A stretch of DNA of 37,279 nucleotides from Solirubrobacterales bacterium (GTDB lineage Bacteria; Actinomycetota; Thermoleophilia; Solirubrobacterales; Solirubrobacteraceae), in NCBI GenBank assembly GCA_019244745.1, contig JAFASF010000257.1:1-37279 (forward strand), read 5' to 3'. Of the stretch, positions 8,912-18,126 are shown one piece after another. Made by a program: the position numbers and the translations under genes. The notes under the pieces were generated by a model that did no database searches, was not told the DNA's origin, and saw only the letters and a list, made by a program, of their open reading frames with translations. Within the stretch, counting starts at the first letter, position 1. Every line of letters begins with the position of its first letter.

Positions 8912-9712
8912 TCAATCCGCGATCGGACCGAGTAGAGGCTCGTATCCGTACGTGTCGAATGCCCGGAAGCTCGAGAACTCCGAGTGATCGGGCCCATGGA
9001 AGTCGGAGGATCCCGTGCTCAGGAGGCCGAGCTGCTGGCAGCGTTCGGTCAGCAGCCGCACCTGGTCGGGGCCGTGCATCGGGTAGAAGCACTCGATCCC
9101 ATCGATTCCCTGCGCGTGCATGCGGTCGATGCCCTGGAGCACCTCCTCTCGGCCGGCGCCCGTCCAGAAGGGATGGGCCCACACCGCGAGTCCGCCCGCC
9201 TCGTGGACGGCGGCGATCGACTCGCGCACGCTCGGCGAGCTGCGGGGGCGGAAGCCGGGCCGGCCTTCGATGAGGTAAGCCTCCAGAAACGCCGAGGAAT
9301 CCATCAGGCCCTCGGCGTCCAACCGAGAAGCGTTGGCAGGTGCCGCAAGGACCGCCTGGGCGAGGTGAGGGCGCCCGATCGACTTGCCCTCGGCCGCTCG
9401 GCGTCGCAGGAGATCCTCGTCGAGCTCGAAGCCAAGCTCGGTCAGCGCCTGCGCCATCGCGGCCGCCCGACGCCTGCGGTGGGTGCGATATTCCTCGAGC
9501 CGCTCGGAGAGCCGAGGATCGCGGTCATCGATGAGATAGCCGAGGATGTGATGGTCCGTGCCGTTTTCGTCGAACGCCGAGATCTCGACCGCTGAGACCA
9601 GGTGAACGCCGAGCTCGCCGGCGGCGGCGCGAGCCTGCGGAACACCGTCGACCGTGTCGTGGTCGCTCAGGGCCAGGAGCTCCACCCCGGCGGCCACGGC
9701 GACCGCAACCAC
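8912..9712 (-). CDS. PHP-domain phosphoesterase (5' end probably extends beyond the first GTG)
   Basis: LLALSDHDTVDGV, AVEISAF, WAHPFW, STGSSDFHGPDH; the HSHHSDG motif is encoded in frame upstream of 9712 (FDLQSHSHHSDGALAPREV). Confidence 0.88.
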   Translation of the reverse strand: MVAVAVAAGVELLALSDHDTVDGVPQARAAAGELGVHLVSAVEISAFDENGTDHHILGYLIDDRDPRLSERLEEYRTHRRRRAAAMAQALTELGFELDEDLLRRRAAEGKSIGRPHLAQAVLAAPANASRLDAEGLMDSSAFLEAYLIEGRPGFRPRSSPSVRESIAAVHEAGGLAVWAHPFWTGAGREEVLQGIDRMHAQGIDGIECFYPMHGPDQVRLLTERCQQLGLLSTGSSDFHGPDHSEFSSFRAFDTYGYEPLLGPIAD

Positions 9713-9834
9713 TTCCCGCGGGGCGAGGGCGCCGTCGGAGTGGTGCGAGTGGCTCTGGAGGTCGAACGTTGGGGGGATTGCTATAAGTCCTGTGGAGTTT
9801 GGGCAAATCCCAAAACGAAGGAGCTGCGAAGACG

Positions 9835-11202
9835 ATGAGCGCGCATTCCCACGCTGAACAAGAGCACACCGGGCCGGGGTACGCGTCGGTGCAGGACGCC
9901 CGCGAGCAGCCCCCGGAGGAGTTCGTCTACGTCGCCGCCCTGTACGAGGGAACGGGAATCAACCGTCCCGATTTCATCGCGGTCGTCGACGTGAATCCGA
10001 GCTCCCCGAGCTACGGCCAGATCGTCCACCGCACCGAGATGCCCAACATCGGCGATGAGCTGCATCACTTCGGATGGAACGCGTGCTCCTCGGCGTGCCA
10101 CTCGCAGCTGAAGCGCGACACGATGATCGTCCCGGGCGTGCGCTCTTCGCGGCTGCACATCATCGACATCTCAGAGCCGCGGACGCCTCGGATCAAGAAT
10201 GTGATCGAGGGCGAGGAGGTCAAGGAGAAGCTCGGCCTGAGCGCGCCGCACACCGTGCACTGCATGCCGGGCGACATCATCACGATCTCGATGCTCGGGG
10301 ACGCTGACGGCAACCTGCCGGGCGGGTTCGCCGTGCTGGACGCCCGCGACTTCTCGATCGCCGAGCGCTGGGAGCGCGAGAAGAACGGCCAGGAGTTCAT
10401 GTACGACTTCTGGTATCAGCCGCGCCTGAACACGCTCATCTCGAGCGAATGGGCCTCGCCGAACACCTTCCTCGAGGGGTTCAACCCCGCCGACGTGGCG
10501 GCCGGCAAGTACGGGCGCAGGCTCCACTTCTGGGACCTGGAGCGCCACGCGAAGGTCCAGACGCTCGATCTTGGCGACGAGGGATGGATCCCGCTCGAGA
10601 TCCGCTGGCAGCACGACCCGGACTCCGCGCAGGGGTTCGTGGGTGCGACGCTGTCCAGCAACATCATTCGCTTCCACCGCGACAACGGCAGCTGGGCCGC
10701 AGGAAAGGTGATCGACATCCCCAACGAGGAGCTGCAGGGCTGGCCCCTCGAAGGCGGCGTCCCCGGACTGATCACCGACCTCGTGTTGTCGCTCGACGAC
10801 AAGGACCTGTTCTTCTCAAACTGGCTCCACGGTGACGTTCGCCACTACGACGTGTCGGATCCGTCCAACCCGCAGCTGCGCTCGCAGGTGTGGCTGGGGG
10901 GGTTGCTCGGCCGCGACGGGGGTCACCCGAAGGCGCGTCGTCCGCTGAATGGCGGCCCGCAGATGATCCAGAACTCGCTCGACGGCAATCGCGTCTACGT
11001 CACGAACTCGCTGTTCTCGACTTGGGACAACCAGTTCTATCCCGGAATCGAGGGGTGGCTGGTGAAGCTGGAGCGCCAGCCGGACGGCAAGTACACGCTC
11101 GACCCGGACTTCTTCGTCGACTTCCACGAGCAGGCCGACGGAGCCCGGCCCCACGAGATCCACCTCCCGAGCGGCGACTGCACCACAGAGATCTTCCAGT
11201 AG
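9835..11202 (+). CDS. SBP56-family selenium-binding protein / methanethiol oxidase-like
   Basis: HHFGWNACSSACH, GRRLHFWDLERH, FFSNWLHGDVRHYDVSDP, NGGPQMIQNSLDGNRVYVTNSLFSTWDNQFYP; ATG 9835 after SD aaggag. Confidence 0.92.
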   Translation: MSAHSHAEQEHTGPGYASVQDAREQPPEEFVYVAALYEGTGINRPDFIAVVDVNPSSPSYGQIVHRTEMPNIGDELHHFGWNACSSACHSQLKRDTMIVPGVRSSRLHIIDISEPRTPRIKNVIEGEEVKEKLGLSAPHTVHCMPGDIITISMLGDADGNLPGGFAVLDARDFSIAERWEREKNGQEFMYDFWYQPRLNTLISSEWASPNTFLEGFNPADVAAGKYGRRLHFWDLERHAKVQTLDLGDEGWIPLEIRWQHDPDSAQGFVGATLSSNIIRFHRDNGSWAAGKVIDIPNEELQGWPLEGGVPGLITDLVLSLDDKDLFFSNWLHGDVRHYDVSDPSNPQLRSQVWLGGLLGRDGGHPKARRPLNGGPQMIQNSLDGNRVYVTNSLFSTWDNQFYPGIEGWLVKLERQPDGKYTLDPDFFVDFHEQADGARPHEIHLPSGDCTTEIFQ

Positions 11203-11248
11203 CCCCGCCTGCTCGGCGAGCGGGATCGGGCGGCCGGCGAGGTCTCAT

Positions 11249-11282
11249 CCGCCTGACGGGCCCCGCCAGGCCCGTCAGGCGG
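11249..11282. terminator. Bidirectional terminator-like hairpin between convergent genes
   Basis: CCGCCTGACGGGCC-CCGCCA-GGCCCGTCAGGCGG, perfect 14-bp stem; right arm includes the stop codon of the minus-strand hydrolase. Confidence 0.75.
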
Positions 11283-12051
11283 AAGCTGCGATGTCGTGCA
11301 GCAGCTCCGACAGAGAATCAGGCGTCGAGAACATCGGCCAATGGCCGGTCGCAAGCTCACGGAACTCCCAGTCCCCTTTGGAGAAGACGGCGGCCCGCGG
11401 GTCGCCCTCCTGCATCAGGCGGCGCACCAGCTCGGCCGTCATCCCGCCGGCGGTGCAGAAGATCGCCTCGTGTCGCTCGGCCCGGGCGGCTCCGCCATTC
11501 TTCAAGCGCAGCGGCGTGGTGAACGTCGCGTACGGCTGTGGCGTTCCACGTTCCCGGAACGCTCGGAGGTGCTCGTCGTTCAAACCAGCGATGCTTCCGT
11601 ATGTGCCGGGGGCGAGCGTGGCGCGATCGGGAACCGGCCAGCGCCAGCCATCGCCGCGCTCATCGACATCGCGTCGTTGCCGTTCGCGCATCTCCGGCGG
11701 CTGGACGTCGGTGAGCGCCATACCGTCTGGAATCGGTGAGGTGTCCAGGTACACGCAGCTGTGGAGGCGGGGTGCGCTCCGGTCCTCGACTCCGGTGATC
11801 ACGATGCCGGCGTAGCTGTGCCCGACGAGCACGACCCGATCGAGATCCTCGTACTCGAGCAGGTTCACGACGTCGTTGATGTGAGTGTTCAGGTCGACGC
11901 TCGGGCCGGCGAGATGTACCCGTTCGCCGAGCCCCGTGAGCGTCACCGGGTAGACGTCGTGTCCGCGGCCCCGCAAGTCGCGCCCGACGTCCCGCCACGC
12001 CCAGCCCCCGAGGCAGGCCCCGGGGACGAGAACAATCGGTGACGGGCCCAC
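11275..12051 (-). CDS. alpha/beta hydrolase
   Basis: IVLVPGACLGGWAWRDV, VVLVGHSYAGIVITGV (GHSYAG nucleophile elbow), GHWPMFSTPDSLSELL; GTG start 2 nt from the stop of the adjacent enoyl-CoA hydratase. Confidence 0.9.
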   Translation of the reverse strand: MGPSPIVLVPGACLGGWAWRDVGRDLRGRGHDVYPVTLTGLGERVHLAGPSVDLNTHINDVVNLLEYEDLDRVVLVGHSYAGIVITGVEDRSAPRLHSCVYLDTSPIPDGMALTDVQPPEMRERQRRDVDERGDGWRWPVPDRATLAPGTYGSIAGLNDEHLRAFRERGTPQPYATFTTPLRLKNGGAARAERHEAIFCTAGGMTAELVRRLMQEGDPRAAVFSKGDWEFRELATGHWPMFSTPDSLSELLHDIAASA

Positions 12052-12053
12052 CG

Positions 12054-12845
12054 TCAAGCGCCGACGAACGCGGGCTGGCGCTTCTCGACGAACGCCGCCG
12101 CCCCCTCGACGAAGTCCTTGCTGCGCCCGAGGGCGTGCTGGAGCTCGGCCTCGAGCTCGAGCTGAGCCTCCAGATCGCCGTAGATGAACCGGTTGAGCGC
12201 CTGCTTGGAGCTGGCGTATGAGCGCGTGGGCCCGGCCGCGAGCCGACCGATGAGTGCCTCGGCCTCGGTCAACAGCTCCGCGTCGGGATGAATCCAGTTG
12301 ATCAAGCCCCACTCGAGCGCCTGCGCCGCCGGGACGCGCTCGCCGAGCAACGCCATCTGGAACGCGCGCGCCTTGCCGATGGCGGGAGGCACGAACGCGG
12401 TCGAACCTCCGTCCGGCATCAGGCCGATGTTCACGAACGCCAGGCCGAAGAAGGCCGACTCGGCGGCGAGCACGAGGTCGCACGCGAGCGCCAGCGAGCA
12501 GCCGATCCCCACGGCAGGCCCGTTGACCGCCGCGACCACGGGCTTGGGGAGGCGGCGCACGCCCGCGATTACGGGGTGGTAGACCTCGTGGAGTTCGCGC
12601 CGGATGTCGGGCATCCCGTCCTCGGCGGGATGAAATCCGGCCTTCAGGTCCGCGCCCGAGGAGAATGCTCTCCCCGCACCGGTCACGAGCACGGCGCGGA
12701 TCGACTCCTGTGCCGCGTCGCCTTCGATGACGTCCTTCAGCTCGCGGCCGAACTGGTCGGTCCACGCGTTGAGGGTGTCGGGACGGTTCAAGGTCAAGCG
12801 GCCCACCCCCCCAGACTGCTCCCAGATCACGGTCTCGTAGCTCAA
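12054..12845 (-). CDS. enoyl-CoA hydratase/isomerase family protein
   Basis: LTLNRPDTLNAW, GAGRAFSSGADL, KPVVAAVNGPAVGIGCSLALACDLVLAAESAFFGLAFVNIGLMPDGG; TTG start with SD aaggagg. Confidence 0.93.
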   Translation of the reverse strand: MSYETVIWEQSGGVGRLTLNRPDTLNAWTDQFGRELKDVIEGDAAQESIRAVLVTGAGRAFSSGADLKAGFHPAEDGMPDIRRELHEVYHPVIAGVRRLPKPVVAAVNGPAVGIGCSLALACDLVLAAESAFFGLAFVNIGLMPDGGSTAFVPPAIGKARAFQMALLGERVPAAQALEWGLINWIHPDAELLTEAEALIGRLAAGPTRSYASSKQALNRFIYGDLEAQLELEAELQHALGRSKDFVEGAAAFVEKRQPAFVGA

Positions 12846-12885
12846 GCTCGACCTCCTTGCTGTGTGGTGTGCGGGTGCGTGACCC

Positions 12886-13383
12886 TCAGCCGCGCGCCTT
12901 GCGCTCGCGCTCGCGAAGCTTTTCGATTACCTGGGCCACGCGCCGCTCACGTGTCTCCTCGCGTTTAGCCTCCCGCACGGATCGGGCGTACTCCTTGCGG
13001 TAGGTGTAGGAGAGTGAGTCAAAGATCTGGCGCAGCGGTGGCTGCGTCGCCAGCGCCGCGGCGAGCGGTTCAGGCACCTCGACCTCGCGGCGAGCGTCGT
13101 CGAACTCGAGTTCGACCTCGACCGTGTCGCCCGCCTGCACCTCGGCCGCCTCGCGGACCGCGCGGCTCAAGCCGATCATCGACTCTCCGCGCATGCGGGC
13201 GACGGTCGTGCGCCACGTGTAGCCGTTGACGGTCGCCGCCACCGGAAAGCGCTTGGCGCCCTCGCCGACCGCGGCCACCTGGTCGTCGTCGAGCACCACG
13301 GCCGCGGCCGGACCGCGCGCCATGAGCGTGGCGGTGAACCGAATCGACCCCACCGCGCGATTTTCGCATCTGGCCGAGCTCAA
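12886..13383 (-). CDS. DUF1905 / YdeI-OmdA domain protein
   Basis: IRFTATLMARGPAAAVVLDDDQVAAVGEGAKRFPVAATVNGYTWRTTVARMRGESMIGLSRAVREAAEVQAGDTVEVELEFDD; PLRQIFDSLSYTYRKEYARSVREAKREETRERRV. Confidence 0.88.
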   Translation of the reverse strand: MSSARCENRAVGSIRFTATLMARGPAAAVVLDDDQVAAVGEGAKRFPVAATVNGYTWRTTVARMRGESMIGLSRAVREAAEVQAGDTVEVELEFDDARREVEVPEPLAAALATQPPLRQIFDSLSYTYRKEYARSVREAKREETRERRVAQVIEKLRERERKARG

Positions 13384-13395
13384 GCACGCGTCGCC

Positions 13396-14265
13396 TCACC
13401 TCGGCCGGGCAGCCAGGGCGACCTCGCGCGCCGTGCGGATGAACGCCTCGACCGCAGGGCGCAGGTGCCGAGGATTCCAAGCCAGAGACACCAGGGCCCG
13501 CTCGGCGTCCGTCACCTCGACATAGGCCACGTCGGCTCGGGGATAATGGCGCGCCACGGAGGCGGGAACCAGGGAGATCCCTTGCCCGGTTGCCACCAGG
13601 GTGAGGATCTCCTGCACGCTGGCGGCCTCGGCTGCGACGCGTCCGGGGAGTCCGTGGCGTCGCTGCTCGTCCAGCCATCGCGCCGGCGAGCCCGATCCGG
13701 GGACAACCGGATTGGTGATGAACCTCTCCTCGCGCAGCTCCGAGAACGTCAGCGAAGCACGAGCCGCGAGCCGATGCTCGCTCGGGAGCGCGACCATCCG
13801 GGGCTCGCGAGCGATCACCTCGACCTGCACCTCGGCCTGGCCGCACTGCAGCCGAGTGAACGCCACGTCGACGTTGCCGCCGATGACGTCGTCGAGGCGG
13901 CCGAGCAGGAGCTCGCGGACCGAGATCCGGACCGCGGGGTGCTCCTCGGAGAAGGCACGGAGCGCGTGTGGCAGGAGGGTGCCGGCCGCGGATCCGTAGA
14001 AGCCGATCGTAAGCTGCTCCGATCCGGCCGCCCGAGTCGCCCGCACCGTCTGGTGCGCCTCAGCCAGCAGCCGGCGTCCCTCGGTGAGCAGCACCTGCCC
14101 GGCGGGGGTGAGGGCGACGTGGCGGCTGGTTCGGTCGAGCAGGGTCACGCCGAGCTGATGCTCGAGGCGACGAACCTGCTGACTGAGCGACGGCTGGGCG
14201 ATGTGCAGGCGAGCGGCGGCGCGGCCGAAGTGAAGCTCTTCGGCCACGGCCACGAAGTAGTGCAC
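13396..14265 (-). CDS. LysR-family transcriptional regulator
   Basis: HYFVAVAEELHFGRAAARLHIAQPSLSQQVRRLEHQLGVTLLDRTSRHVALTPAGQ; the N-terminus looks several residues short at GTG 14265. Confidence 0.92.
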   Translation of the reverse strand: MHYFVAVAEELHFGRAAARLHIAQPSLSQQVRRLEHQLGVTLLDRTSRHVALTPAGQVLLTEGRRLLAEAHQTVRATRAAGSEQLTIGFYGSAAGTLLPHALRAFSEEHPAVRISVRELLLGRLDDVIGGNVDVAFTRLQCGQAEVQVEVIAREPRMVALPSEHRLAARASLTFSELREERFITNPVVPGSGSPARWLDEQRRHGLPGRVAAEAASVQEILTLVATGQGISLVPASVARHYPRADVAYVEVTDAERALVSLAWNPRHLRPAVEAFIRTAREVALAARPR

Positions 14266-14283
14266 CAGCCGCAGGTCTGGACG

Positions 14284-14306
14284 ATCGATAGGCGCAACCT
14301 ACCGAT
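14284..14306. promoter_or_regulatory. Candidate LysR operator in divergent LysR/SMP-30 intergenic region
   Basis: ATCGATAGG-CGCAA-CCTACCGAT, 9-bp arms with one mismatch, containing a T-N11-A LysR box (T14289..A14301). Confidence 0.55.
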
Positions 14307-14378
14307 GTAGCGCCAGCTTGTCTTGGACTCCGGAGTGCGATGGCGCCAGGATTGCGCCGCCCATGGAAAGGAGAACTC

Positions 14379-15248
14379 ATGTACAGCGAGACCACCACGC
14401 CGGCGGCCGAGACGTTCGTGCTTCCGGGCGAAGCCGTGTTCCCGGAGAGCGTCGGCACCGACGAGGACACCGGTGACGCATACGTTGGCAGCCTCGCCGA
14501 CGGCGCGCTCTATCGCCTGTCAAGCGGCGATCGGGTGGAGCTGTGGTCGCCCCCGGGTGAGGACGGGCGCAGCTCCGTAGCGGGGGTGAAGGTGGACAAA
14601 CTGAGACGGCTGTGGGCTGCCGGGGGCTACGACGGCACGCTATGGGTATATGACCTCGCCAGCCGCAGGCTGCTCGCGGGCTTGGACATCGGGGGCCGCC
14701 CCTCGTGTGTCAACGACATCGCATTCGGTCCCCGTGGCGAGGCGTACGTCACCGACTCGCTCATATCCATTCTGTTCCGCTCCGGCGGAGAGCCTCCGTC
14801 ACTCGAGCCCTGGGTCGACCTGGCCGAGCAGGGCGTGCCGTGGGCCGAGGGACTGAACCTCAACGGGATCGTCCTCGCACCCGACGGGCGTCACCTGGTG
14901 GCCTGCCAGACGAACCTGGGCCGGTTCTGGCGCATCGCGCTGGAGAACGGGGAAGTTCAGGAGGTGGCGCTCGATGGCGGTCCGCTCGAGCACAGCGACG
15001 GAATGGCGATCTCCGGCTCGAACCTGTATGTCGCCGTCAATGCCCGGAACATGATCGCCGTTATCGACCTCGCGGCAGACGGCTCGAGGGGTCGCATCAC
15101 GACGACGTTGCACAGCGAGCAGTTCGCGTTTCCGACCGCGGTCGCCCTCGCCGGCGACCGTCTGCTGGTCGTAAACGGCCAGCTCGACAAGATGGGCGCA
15201 AGCCCGCAACTCCCGTTCACCGTGCTCGTGATACCCACCCCGCGATGA
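14379..15248 (+). CDS. SMP-30/gluconolactonase-type six-bladed beta-propeller protein
   Basis: FPESVGTDEDTGDAYVGSLADGALYRL, CVNDIAFGPRGEAYVTDS, GLNLNGIVLAPDGRHLVACQTNLGRFWRI; SD aaaggaga before ATG 14379. Confidence 0.85.
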   Translation: MYSETTTPAAETFVLPGEAVFPESVGTDEDTGDAYVGSLADGALYRLSSGDRVELWSPPGEDGRSSVAGVKVDKLRRLWAAGGYDGTLWVYDLASRRLLAGLDIGGRPSCVNDIAFGPRGEAYVTDSLISILFRSGGEPPSLEPWVDLAEQGVPWAEGLNLNGIVLAPDGRHLVACQTNLGRFWRIALENGEVQEVALDGGPLEHSDGMAISGSNLYVAVNARNMIAVIDLAADGSRGRITTTLHSEQFAFPTAVALAGDRLLVVNGQLDKMGASPQLPFTVLVIPTPR

Positions 15249-15305
15249 CCCGAGGAAGCGGCTGCCGATGCCACGAAGCGGGCGCTCTGGGCTAGCCAGG
15301 GGCCA

Positions 15306-16754
15306 TCAGGCGGCGATCGGCGCGCGCCGCGCCGGCGCCCGGTCGCGCCGGTGGACGATCAGCGGCACTCCGTGACGGGGTCCGATCGTCGGCATCTGGC
15401 GGATCCGCAACCGATAGCCGGGCTCGAGCTCGAATTCGAAGCGCTGCAGCAGCGCGCTCGCTATCGCCTTGATCTCGAGCTTGCCAAAGCGCATCCCGAT
15501 GCAGATCCGCGAGCCGGCCCCGAACGGCACGTATGCCCCCTTCGGGAGCGCCGCCTTGGCCGCCGGAGCGAAGCGCTCGGGACGGAACTCGTCCGGCTCT
15601 GGGAACACGTGCGCCAGACGATGCGAGACCCAGGAGCTGTAGTTGACGTAGGCACCCCCGGGCACTGTCTTGCCGGCGAACTCGTATGTCTCGATCGACT
15701 TGCGCGCGCCGATCCAGGCGGGCGGATACATGCGCAGCGTCTCGTCCTGGACCATCTCCAGGAGCTCCAGCTTGCCTCCCATCAACAGCGCCGCATCGGG
15801 CCGCTCACCGCCGAGGACGCCCTCCTGTTCCTCGCGCAGCGCGGCGGCGACATCCGGATGGCGGGCGAGCTCGTAGAACATGAATCCGACGGTCGAGGTC
15901 GTCGTGTCGTGCCCGGCGAACAACAGCGTCATCACCTCATCGCGGATCTGCCGATCGTTCAGGCGGTTGCCGTCCTCGTCGGTGGCATCGATCAGCAAGC
16001 TCAGTATGTCCTCGCCTCGCTCGCCGCTTCGTCGCCGCCGCGCGATCTCCTCGAAGATGATCGCGTCGAGCGTCCGGCGCGCCTTCTGCATCTGTGCGTA
16101 GGGAGTGCCCGGCCCGCGCAGCACCTGGAGCCAGTAGGCGCGCGCCCAGAACCCAAGACCCTGCTCGAAGTTCCGCGCGATGTCGACCTGGGCGCCGGCG
16201 GCGTCGGGATTGAAGCCGAACAGCGCCCGCATCGCGATTCTGAGCGCCAGCCGCCGCGTCCAGTGGTAGATGTCGATCCGGGAGCCGTCGCGCCATCCCT
16301 CGAGTGCGCGGTCGATCTCCTCGTCCATGGTTGCGAGCGCGGCGGCAATCGTTTCGTGGTGGAACGCGGGCAGCATGATGCGGCGCGAGCGGTGATGAAA
16401 CTCGCCGTCGATCGTCAGCAGACCGTCGCCGAGCAGCGCGGTCAGATCGCCCATGTGTCCTTCGCGCCAGGTGAAGTTGTCCGCGTGGGAGACCGTGATG
16501 TAGTGGTTGGCCTCCGGGCCGATCATGAAAACGCTGTTGCCGTGGAACACCCGCATGGTGAAGACCGGGCCGAAGCGCTCATACGCATCGAGCAGCAGCG
16601 ACAGCGGATCGCGGGCGAACCCGCGCGTTCGCCGCACGCTGAACCGCGTCTCGCCCGGCGGGAATGGGACCTCGACGCGCCGTTCGGCGAGAAGGTCGCC
16701 TGACAACCGCCGCACGGGATTGAAGGACATCGGCGCCGGTCCGACTAGGCCCAT
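15306..16754 (-). CDS. cytochrome P450
   Basis: LLFAGHDTTTSTVGF (I helix), ETLRMYPP (ExxR), FGAGSRICIGMRFGKLE heme-binding motif. Confidence 0.96.
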   Translation of the reverse strand: MGLVGPAPMSFNPVRRLSGDLLAERRVEVPFPPGETRFSVRRTRGFARDPLSLLLDAYERFGPVFTMRVFHGNSVFMIGPEANHYITVSHADNFTWREGHMGDLTALLGDGLLTIDGEFHHRSRRIMLPAFHHETIAAALATMDEEIDRALEGWRDGSRIDIYHWTRRLALRIAMRALFGFNPDAAGAQVDIARNFEQGLGFWARAYWLQVLRGPGTPYAQMQKARRTLDAIIFEEIARRRRSGERGEDILSLLIDATDEDGNRLNDRQIRDEVMTLLFAGHDTTTSTVGFMFYELARHPDVAAALREEQEGVLGGERPDAALLMGGKLELLEMVQDETLRMYPPAWIGARKSIETYEFAGKTVPGGAYVNYSSWVSHRLAHVFPEPDEFRPERFAPAAKAALPKGAYVPFGAGSRICIGMRFGKLEIKAIASALLQRFEFELEPGYRLRIRQMPTIGPRHGVPLIVHRRDRAPARRAPIAA

Positions 16755-16773
16755 GCGGCAAGCGTAGCTCCCG

Positions 16774-18126
16774 CTACATCGTGTTGAAGCAGCCGTAGAT
16801 CGTGTACAGCGGGTTAACCACGTTGTGTCCCTGCGAGTCGCGCATCAACTGCTGGCCGATGAACGCCGGCGGGGACTGGGCCTTGTAGCAGCCGTCCGAC
16901 TGGACGCTGACGTCATAGGTCACCGGCGTCGGTTGCGGGGGCAGCGAACCCGCGGTCGGGATCAGCACGTTGAGCGTGCAGATCCAGTCCCCCGGGCCCC
17001 GGGAGGTGCTGCCCCGGCGGCTGCAGCTCGGCAGCACGATGTTGAGCCTGGCCCCCGGCGCGACGGGTCGTCCCAACTCGCGTTGCTGGAGGATCGTGAG
17101 CCGGTTGAAGGTCGGGATCAGGTCGGCCTGCAGCCGCGTCGCGGTGACGCCAACCGGACCCCAATTGCCGGCGATCGCGAGCAGCGCGATCAGCCCGACG
17201 AGCGCGCCCGCGACGCGGACCGGCATCGCCCACCCTGGCCGGCGGTTTGCCGGCGTCCCGGCGAAGTCGCGCCGGCCCAGGATGGCCCAGGCGGCGCTCA
17301 GGCACGCCGCGGTCCACAGGACGCTGACGATCACCCCGACGAGCAGCGGTCCGTAGAAGGGGTGAGCATCGAACAGGGCATGCCACCCACCGAACGCCGA
17401 GCCCACCAGCAGCATGTGCATCCAGATCCCGGAGCCGACCAGGAGCAGCAGCTGCATCGCAAGCGCGACGAGACCCGGGCCGATCACCCCCATGATGCCG
17501 TTGCGAGTCGCGATCGAGAACAGCACGGCGAGACTCCCGAACGCGAGCGCCGGGAGTATGCACTCGAGCCAGCTGATGAGCACCAGCGCGAGTGACTTGC
17601 CGGACGAGAACAGCGTTCCGCTCAGGCTGACGAGGGGCTGATCTCCGACCAGGAGCACACCGGCGAGAAGGCTCGAGACGGCGGTCAGCACGACCAGGCC
17701 GATCAGGAAGGTGGCCGCGGCGAGGAGCTTTCCGAAGAACACGTCCCTGCGCGTGACCGACCGGGTGAGCACGAGCTTCCAGGTCCCGTATCGGTCCTCG
17801 GAGGAGAACATGTCGCCCGCCACAATCCCGGCGATGATCGGAAAGCCCCAGGAGCCGGTGAACGCCAGCAACACGAGCGAGACGGCAAACCCCGAGGAGT
17901 GGACCCAGACGCCGTAGAGCGTGTCGGTGGGGCTCCCGCTCTGCACCTTGAGGATGCCCGTGAACACGAACGGACCCACCAGGCAGATCAGCGCCACCAG
18001 CCGGATCGCCAGCTGGGAGGCCAGTTTGCGCCGCTCCGTGCGATACACGCGCCGCACCGCTCCCTCCGTCCGCCCGAATCCCGGGAGGGACAGCGCTGCC
18101 GCGCCCGTTGCGCCCGTGCTGGTCAC
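16774..18126 (-). CDS. ABC-2-type transporter permease
   Basis: Multiple TM segments; GDMFSSEDRYGTWKLVLTRSVTRRDVFFGKLLAAATF is typical of ABC-2 permeases; overlaps the upstream ATPase gene (ATGA). Confidence 0.88.
   Translation of the reverse strand: MTSTGATGAAALSLPGFGRTEGAVRRVYRTERRKLASQLAIRLVALICLVGPFVFTGILKVQSGSPTDTLYGVWVHSSGFAVSLVLLAFTGSWGFPIIAGIVAGDMFSSEDRYGTWKLVLTRSVTRRDVFFGKLLAAATFLIGLVVLTAVSSLLAGVLLVGDQPLVSLSGTLFSSGKSLALVLISWLECILPALAFGSLAVLFSIATRNGIMGVIGPGLVALAMQLLLLVGSGIWMHMLLVGSAFGGWHALFDAHPFYGPLLVGVIVSVLWTAACLSAAWAILGRRDFAGTPANRRPGWAMPVRVAGALVGLIALLAIAGNWGPVGVTATRLQADLIPTFNRLTILQQRELGRPVAPGARLNIVLPSCSRRGSTSRGPGDWICTLNVLIPTAGSLPPQPTPVTYDVSVQSDGCYKAQSPPAFIGQQLMRDSQGHNVVNPLYTIYGCFNTM

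Noticed and set aside
15249-15305. Possible terminator around ggctagcc between SMP-30 and P450
   Set aside because: Only a short palindrome is visible; no convincing extended stem.
15351-16703. 450-aa plus-strand ORF antisense to the P450
   Set aside because: The P450 has complete I-helix, ExxR and heme motifs; the plus-strand frame is the complement shadow.
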